A DNA stretch of 64,000 nucleotides, from NCBI GenBank assembly GCA_021272165.1, contig JAJSLK010000049.1, positions 1 through 64,000 on the forward strand, read 5' to 3'. Shown piece by piece: positions 60,093-64,000 of this stretch (the stretch's first letter is position 1; each line of letters starts with the position of its first letter). This stretch comes from Methylacidiphilales bacterium (lineage in GTDB: Bacteria; Verrucomicrobiota; Verrucomicrobiia; Methylacidiphilales; UBA1321). The position numbers were made by a program, and so were the translations under genes. The notes beneath the pieces are model-generated. The model had not been told where the DNA came from. It saw only the letters and a program-made list of their open reading frames with translations, and did not search any database.

Positions 60093-60521
60093 TTTCCCAT
60101 GGGCAGATGGTCGCTCCTGCTTCGGCGGGAGAGGAAAGTCCGAACACCACAAGGCAGCATGCCGCGGAAAAACCCGCGGAGGGTCGGGGCGAAAGTTCCG
60201 GCCGATGGAAAGTGTCACAGAGAAGAAACCGCCGCGACGCGCTTGGATAGGCGTGGCGGCAAGGGTGAAAAGGCGGGGTAAGAGCCCACCGCCCGGCGGG
60301 TAACCGCCGGGGCACGATAAACCCCATGCGGTGCAAGTCCAAACAGAGACGCCGGGTCGCCTGCCCGGTCGCGGAGGAAACTCCGGGGCCCGTCTCGGGT
60401 ATCGGTCGCACGCGCGCCGCAAGGCGCCGTCCGGCGGGAGCGATCCCGACGGAAGATGAATGACCATCGCCGTCGCGCCTTTAGCAAGCGCGGCGGGACA
60501 GAATTCGGCTTACGCCCGGAA
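60093..60521 (+). ncRNA. rnpB: RNase P RNA (bacterial type A)
   Basis: The catalytic RNA that matures tRNA 5' ends. Conserved blocks are seen in order: GAGGAAAGTCCGAACACC (CR-I/P4 side), GGGGCGAAAGTTCCGGCC, GGTAAGAGCCCACCG, AAACCCCATGCGGTGCAAG, GATGAATGACC and ACAGAATTCGGCTTA (P4 3' strand). P2 forms between AGATGGTC and GACCATC. The ~430-nt size suits type A; the ends were set by P1-like pairing of GGGC with GCCC and are accurate to about 10 nt. A terminator follows immediately. Confidence 0.93.
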
Positions 60522-60525
60522 CAAA

Positions 60526-60564
60526 GAAGGGCGCTTCGGGAAACCGGGGCGCCCTTCGCTTTTT
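60526..60564 (+). terminator. Intrinsic terminator of rnpB
   Basis: GAAGGGCGC, a 14-nt loop, GCGCCCTTC, then GCTTTTT. The perfect 9-bp stem plus U-tract lies directly after the RNase P RNA. Confidence 0.9.
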
Positions 60565-60573
60565 ACTGAAGGC

Positions 60574-61719
60574 TTAATCCGAGGTCTTTTCCTGCCAGAC
60601 GTAGCGGCGGAGGAGGACGACGACGGCGCAGGTGAGGGGAACGGCGACGACGGGGCCGAGCAGGCCGGGAAGAAGCATGCTCCAGAAAAGAATGCCGATG
60701 ATGATGGCGAGTGGATGGAGGCCGGTGCTGTGGCTTTGCACGCGCGGGGTGATAAAGAGCGACTCGGACATCTGGACGAGGCAAAAAACGACGATGACGA
60801 GGAGTGGGCGCAGCCATTGGCCGGTCGGGTCGCCGGCGGAGAGAAAGGCAAGGAGAAGCGCCGGAAGAATGCTCATGATGATGCCGAGGAACGGCACGAT
60901 GCTGAAAACGCCGGCCATAAGGCCAAGGACCGCGCTATAAGGAACGCCGATCAGATAGAGGCCGACAAAGGTGAGGATGCCGTTGCATGCGGCGACGATG
61001 ATCTGCCCGCGGAAATAATTGACGAGGACCTGGTTGATCTCGACCAAAACTGAGACGACCTCGTCGCGGAGCCAGGCGCGGCGTAGCGGGACAAATTCCT
61101 GCCAGTGGCCGGCGATGCGATCCTGATCGGCGAGAAAATAATAGACGTAAATGGGCACGAAGCCGAAGCCGAGGATGAAGCCGAAGGCGTGGCCGACCGG
61201 GGCGAGCCCCGCATAGATGATGCCAGCGATATTTTTGGGAAGCTCCTGCATCAGATAAGGGAGGTTGGCATCGAGCCAGGCCTGGGCGGCGGGCTGGCCA
61301 TTAAAGCTGTCGCGGAGGTTTTTGCCGGCGGCGGTAACATAGCTGGGAAGCTTGATGAAGAACTCGCTGGTCTGCTGCCAGAGAGGTGGAAGGAGATAGG
61401 CCCAGAAGAAAAGGAAAGCGATGAGAACCAGGAGAGAGACGAGGAGGGTGGCGGTGCCGCGGCGTATGCCGCGCTTTTGGAAGAAATTGACGATTGGATC
61501 AAGAACCAGGGCAATGATGATGGCGAGGCCGATGGGCAGCAAAATGGGATAGGACCAGCTGAGGAAAGCGACAAACCCGAGAAAGACGAGGGCGGCAATG
61601 CCAAGCAGGGAGACGACAGCGAGGGCAGTCAGGGCGGTCCAGAGAAGCGCACGCTGGTGGGCGGTGGGGTAATCCGGCATGGGTGGAGGGCCGGACGCTT
61701 CGGGCGGAGATTCGTTCAC
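60574..61719 (-). CDS. AI-2E family membrane protein (second copy)
   Basis: A 381-residue paralogue of the 33407 gene. N-terminal helices (ALLWTALTALAVVSLLGIAAL; VFLGFVAFLSWSYPILLPIGL; FLFFWAYLLPPLW), a soluble middle, and C-terminal helices with the family pattern VFSIVPFLGIIMSILPALLL and STGLHPLAIIIGILFWSMLL. The transported substrate is unknown. Its ATG overlaps the stop of the OmpA/MotB-like gene by 4 bp, so the two form a leftward operon. Confidence 0.88.
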   Translation of the reverse strand: MNESPPEASGPPPMPDYPTAHQRALLWTALTALAVVSLLGIAALVFLGFVAFLSWSYPILLPIGLAIIIALVLDPIVNFFQKRGIRRGTATLLVSLLVLIAFLFFWAYLLPPLWQQTSEFFIKLPSYVTAAGKNLRDSFNGQPAAQAWLDANLPYLMQELPKNIAGIIYAGLAPVGHAFGFILGFGFVPIYVYYFLADQDRIAGHWQEFVPLRRAWLRDEVVSVLVEINQVLVNYFRGQIIVAACNGILTFVGLYLIGVPYSAVLGLMAGVFSIVPFLGIIMSILPALLLAFLSAGDPTGQWLRPLLVIVVFCLVQMSESLFITPRVQSHSTGLHPLAIIIGILFWSMLLPGLLGPVVAVPLTCAVVVLLRRYVWQEKTSD

Positions 61720-62633
61720 GGGTGATGGGCCGCGGGAACATCGGGCGGCGGTTGCAGCGAGTTGGCGGACGCGGCGGTTGGGGTGGACGTTACGGTAGAG
61801 CGGAAGGGAACGGGGAGGGGATCGATGGTGATTTCGACCCGGCGATTGTGGGCGCGCATGTCCTTGATGGTGGAGACGGGCTCGGAATCACCGCGGCCGG
61901 CGACAAGGACATTCTGGAAGGAAAGGGAGGTCTGATCGCGAAGGTAGCGGGCCATGGCGGCGGCGCGGGCGGCGGTGAGGTCCCAACTGGTGGCGAAATG
62001 GGGTTTGGCGGCAGAATCGGTCTTGGAGTCAGTGCTTTCCGTGTCGGTGTCGGTAAAGGCGGAGATGCGGAGTTCAAAATGGTCGGTGAGGCTGCCGAGG
62101 GCCTGGGCGACCTGGTTGAGGAGCGTCTTGCCGTCGGGTTTGAGGGCGGCGTCAGCACTGGCGAAGAGGACTGAATTGGGTACGCGCAGAAGCGGACGGC
62201 CGTCATGGTCGGAGACGTCGCCGTCGTTATTCTGTGCGATCTTGCGCAGGGCGTCGCTGAATTTCTTCAGCATGGCGGCCTGGGCGGGATCGGGCGCGAC
62301 GGCTTCCTGGACCTGCCGGGCCTGGGTTTCGAGATGATTTTCCTCGTCGGCGAGGGTGGTTTCCTTGTCCTGGAGGATGTCCTCGCGGGTTTTCAACTCG
62401 ATTTGGGCCTGGGCAATGCTGTCCTGCAGCCGATTTTTCTCGGCGGTGAGCTCGTCGCATTGTTCCTGCAGGTGCACGATCTGGTCGCGGAGCGTATTGG
62501 CGCTTTTCTCGTTCTCGTAACTTTTTGAGAAGTAGAAGCAGAAGGCGGTGGCGAAGAAGGCGGAGACGAGACCCCAGAAGATGACTGCGCCCTGTGTCCG
62601 GCCCACGCGCGGAAGGTTCTCAAATTTTGCCAC
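61716..62633 (-). CDS. OmpA/MotB-like inner-membrane protein
   Basis: A ~305-residue protein from GTG 62633 (MAKFENLPRVGRTQG); a TTG at 62669 would add 12 residues. One transmembrane helix (AVIFWGLVSAFFATAFCFYF) is followed by a coiled coil (about 40-125: LRDQIVHLQEQCDELTAEKN; ELKTREDILQDKETTLADEE) and a C-terminal OmpA/MotB domain: VPNSVLFASADAALKPDGKT, FELRISAFTDTDTESTD, LTAARAAAMARYL and MRAHNRRVEITID. The layout resembles MotB-type stators or TolR/ZorB-like anchors, but no MotA-like partner lies beside it; the coupled gene is the AI-2E family protein. Ends in a Pro/Thr/Ala-rich tail. Confidence 0.82.
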   Translation of the reverse strand: MAKFENLPRVGRTQGAVIFWGLVSAFFATAFCFYFSKSYENEKSANTLRDQIVHLQEQCDELTAEKNRLQDSIAQAQIELKTREDILQDKETTLADEENHLETQARQVQEAVAPDPAQAAMLKKFSDALRKIAQNNDGDVSDHDGRPLLRVPNSVLFASADAALKPDGKTLLNQVAQALGSLTDHFELRISAFTDTDTESTDSKTDSAAKPHFATSWDLTAARAAAMARYLRDQTSLSFQNVLVAGRGDSEPVSTIKDMRAHNRRVEITIDPLPVPFRSTVTSTPTAASANSLQPPPDVPAAHHP

Positions 62634-62687
62634 GGCCCCGAACCTAGAAACTATTTTGCCGTTAGCCAAGACTGCGTTGGCGATGGT

Positions 62688-63617
62688 TTACGAGCGGACA
62701 CGAGCGGGACGAGGACGGAACCGGCGGCAGAGAGCAAGCCCCGCCAAACCGAGTCCGAGGAGCGACCAGGTGCCGGGTTCAGGCACGCCGATGATGCCAT
62801 CGATCTGGTCGACATAGGCATTCAACTGGATGAAGTACGAAGAGTTATAGGTTGGCGAAGTGGGAGTATTATCGACAGCTTCGTTGATGCCGGCGAGGGT
62901 CCAGAGACCGAGGCTGGAATTGAAAATAAAGTCGCCACCGCCGGAATCGCCACTGACCAGGATCGCATTGTTACCGGTGCCGACGGAGGTATAGGCGGTT
63001 GAGAAGTCGATACTGCCATAACTGTTGACTCCGACTCCTTGATCGATATCCGTGACGGTATTCTGGCCCCAGGTTTCGCCATAACCGCCGGTATGGCCGA
63101 TCATGACAACCGAATCGGTCAGGGGCGTAGGCGGGTCGTTGTCAGCGCTGATGGTGAGATTGGGCAAGTTGGGCAGCGTCCCACCACCCGTGGGAGCGCC
63201 GATCTGAAAGAGCATCAGGTCGGCAGTATAGGTAGTTCCGTCGATCACGGAGGTCATCGACGGAGCCACCACGTTGGTGATCGGATAATAGATCGTGGTG
63301 CCGCCATTATAGAGGGTGAAATTTTGCCCGACCTGCGGAGAGACATGCGCCGCAGTCAGAACCCAGCCATTGCCAAGATAGGTGGCGCTCAAGCCGTTGT
63401 TGCCGCTGGTACTGCTGATTTGTCCCACATAATTCCAGCCCGTAACGGAGCCGCTGCCCCAACCTGTATCCCAGCCTGAGACGGCCCCGCTGGGATTGGA
63501 AGGATTGTCGGGAGCATAATCATTGTAGGTGATAGTGCCATTGATATCGATTTCGACCGCGCGGGCGGTGAAAGCCAGCGAGAGGGCCAGAACAGCAGCC
63601 AAGCTGATTCGATTCAC
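62688..63617 (-). CDS. PEP-CTERM trypsin-like serine protease
   Basis: A 309-residue exported protein. Signal peptide NRISLAAVLALSLAFTARAV (cleavage near residue 20). The catalytic triad of a chymotrypsin-fold protease is visible: GNGWVLTAAHVSPQVG (His), YTADLMLFQIG (Asp) and ILVSGDSGGGDFIF (Ser). The C-terminus is a PEP-CTERM signal: GVPEPGTWSLLGLGLAGLAL then CRRFRPRPAR. It is presumably processed by an exosortase and retained in the envelope or exopolysaccharide. Ser/Gly/Thr-rich throughout. No exosortase is in the window. Confidence 0.9.
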   Translation of the reverse strand: MNRISLAAVLALSLAFTARAVEIDINGTITYNDYAPDNPSNPSGAVSGWDTGWGSGSVTGWNYVGQISSTSGNNGLSATYLGNGWVLTAAHVSPQVGQNFTLYNGGTTIYYPITNVVAPSMTSVIDGTTYTADLMLFQIGAPTGGGTLPNLPNLTISADNDPPTPLTDSVVMIGHTGGYGETWGQNTVTDIDQGVGVNSYGSIDFSTAYTSVGTGNNAILVSGDSGGGDFIFNSSLGLWTLAGINEAVDNTPTSPTYNSSYFIQLNAYVDQIDGIIGVPEPGTWSLLGLGLAGLALCRRFRPRPARVRS

Positions 63618-63724
63618 AGCCTAATCCTTTTATCCATAACGAGTGTTATTGCAATAATAAACGGTCGAGCATCATTTGCTTTTAAAAACAAGAGCAGCCA
63701 GCTTCTAAGCCCATCTGTTCGCCA

Positions 63725-64000
63725 TTACGCCCGGGCCTCAAGGAGCTTTTCGATATCAGCGATCATCTTGTCCTGCTCTGCCTTGGTGGAGGTCTTTTTG
63801 AAATAGGCATGGGCTCCGAGGGCAAGGCTTCGCGTGACATCCTCGGGGAGCCATGAGCCGGAAACAACCATGACGGTAAGCTTGGGCATATGGGCGGTTC
63901 GGAGCCATTCCAGGACATCAAAGCCGGTTTTGCGCGGCATTTTCAGATCAAGAAGAAGGATGTCGGGAAACGGGAAGCGCTGGCGGTCGGAAAAGAGGCC
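63725..64000 (-). CDS. Response regulator receiver domain protein, 5' end cut by the window
   Basis: The last ~91 residues of a REC-domain protein; the start lies beyond position 64000. Visible: FPDILLLDLKMPRKTGFDVL with the phospho-acceptor Asp in LLLDLKMP, VMVVSGSWLPEDVTRSLALG (Ser of the conserved T/S), and AYFKKTSTKAEQDKM with the conserved Lys. The protein ends shortly after alpha5, so it is a single-domain CheY/Spo0F-like regulator. The usual YxxKP is FKKTS. Confidence 0.88.
   Translation of the reverse strand, partial: GLFSDRQRFPFPDILLLDLKMPRKTGFDVLEWLRTAHMPKLTVMVVSGSWLPEDVTRSLALGAHAYFKKTSTKAEQDKMIADIEKLLEARA

Noticed and set aside
60012-60467. Upstream extension of the PDZ-protein frame
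   Set aside because: It runs antisense through the RNase P RNA and would hide the signal peptide; a GTG at 60011 gives a sensible exported protein.
1-64000. CRISPR array or additional tRNA/rRNA genes
   Set aside because: No regularly spaced repeats with unique spacers were seen, and only one tRNA folds; no rRNA-like conserved segments were found.

Overview
The window looks like chromosomal DNA from a GC-rich, diderm bacterium, most probably a verrucomicrobiote. The evidence is a BamA-OmpH/Skp-LpxD outer-membrane block, several lipopolysaccharide-type glycosyltransferases, two PEP-CTERM-like exported proteins, a lumazine synthase with an altered active-site segment, and a tyrosine recombinase of an unusual type. 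The phylum is inferred from gene content and motifs; no search was run.

Layout. 1-3258: the end of an integrated element (four co-directional genes including an integrase) abutting the 3' end of tRNA-Cys(GCA). 3472-5790: pheT. 5791-8240: a lower-GC accessory patch with a probable group II intron 5' fragment, a headless repB/parB-like gene, a higBA toxin-antitoxin pair and a cut-off gene start. 8236-11191: a compact VWA / PP2C phosphatase / Ser-Thr kinase operon resembling the TerY-P triad, the most system-like cluster here. 11330-16000: an exported DUF2059 protein, NDH-2, a MITE-like element and repeats, aroB. 16036-25541: dprA, topB (each facing a GYF_2 membrane protein), hscB, a HAD hydrolase, recR, frr, a thioesterase and PPK2. 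25724-31400: a kinase-HDOD fusion, a RelE-type toxin-antitoxin pair, rpsA with a candidate attenuated leader or small RNA, mscL. 31456-36328: a mini PEP-CTERM protein, a PAP2 phosphatase, a cyclic-nucleotide-binding protein, an AI-2E family protein, PolX. 36339-43316: six glycosyltransferases (three tandem GT9) probably building the LPS core or another surface glycan. 43319-46229: an OmpA-like protein, vapBC, nusB-ribH. 46385-49516: a NitT/TauT-type ABC transporter without a binding protein. 49632-54658: rplI, bamA, ompH/skp, lpxD. 54671-64000: the agmatine-to-putrescine pair aguB-aguA, a UGT-like glycosyltransferase, tyrS, a secreted PDZ protein, RNase P RNA with terminator, a second AI-2E family protein, a second OmpA/MotB-like protein, a PEP-CTERM trypsin-like protease and a truncated response regulator.

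How they work together. Housekeeping genes (pheT, tyrS, rpsA, rplI, frr, rnpB, nusB, dprA, topB, recR, polX) are interleaved with envelope biogenesis, and short same-strand operons often use 4-bp stop/start overlaps. Accessory DNA is concentrated at 1-3258, 5791-8240 and 13814-14250. Three toxin-antitoxin modules each have a palindrome immediately upstream. Two separate eukaryotic-type kinases point to phospho-signalling that is not purely two-component.
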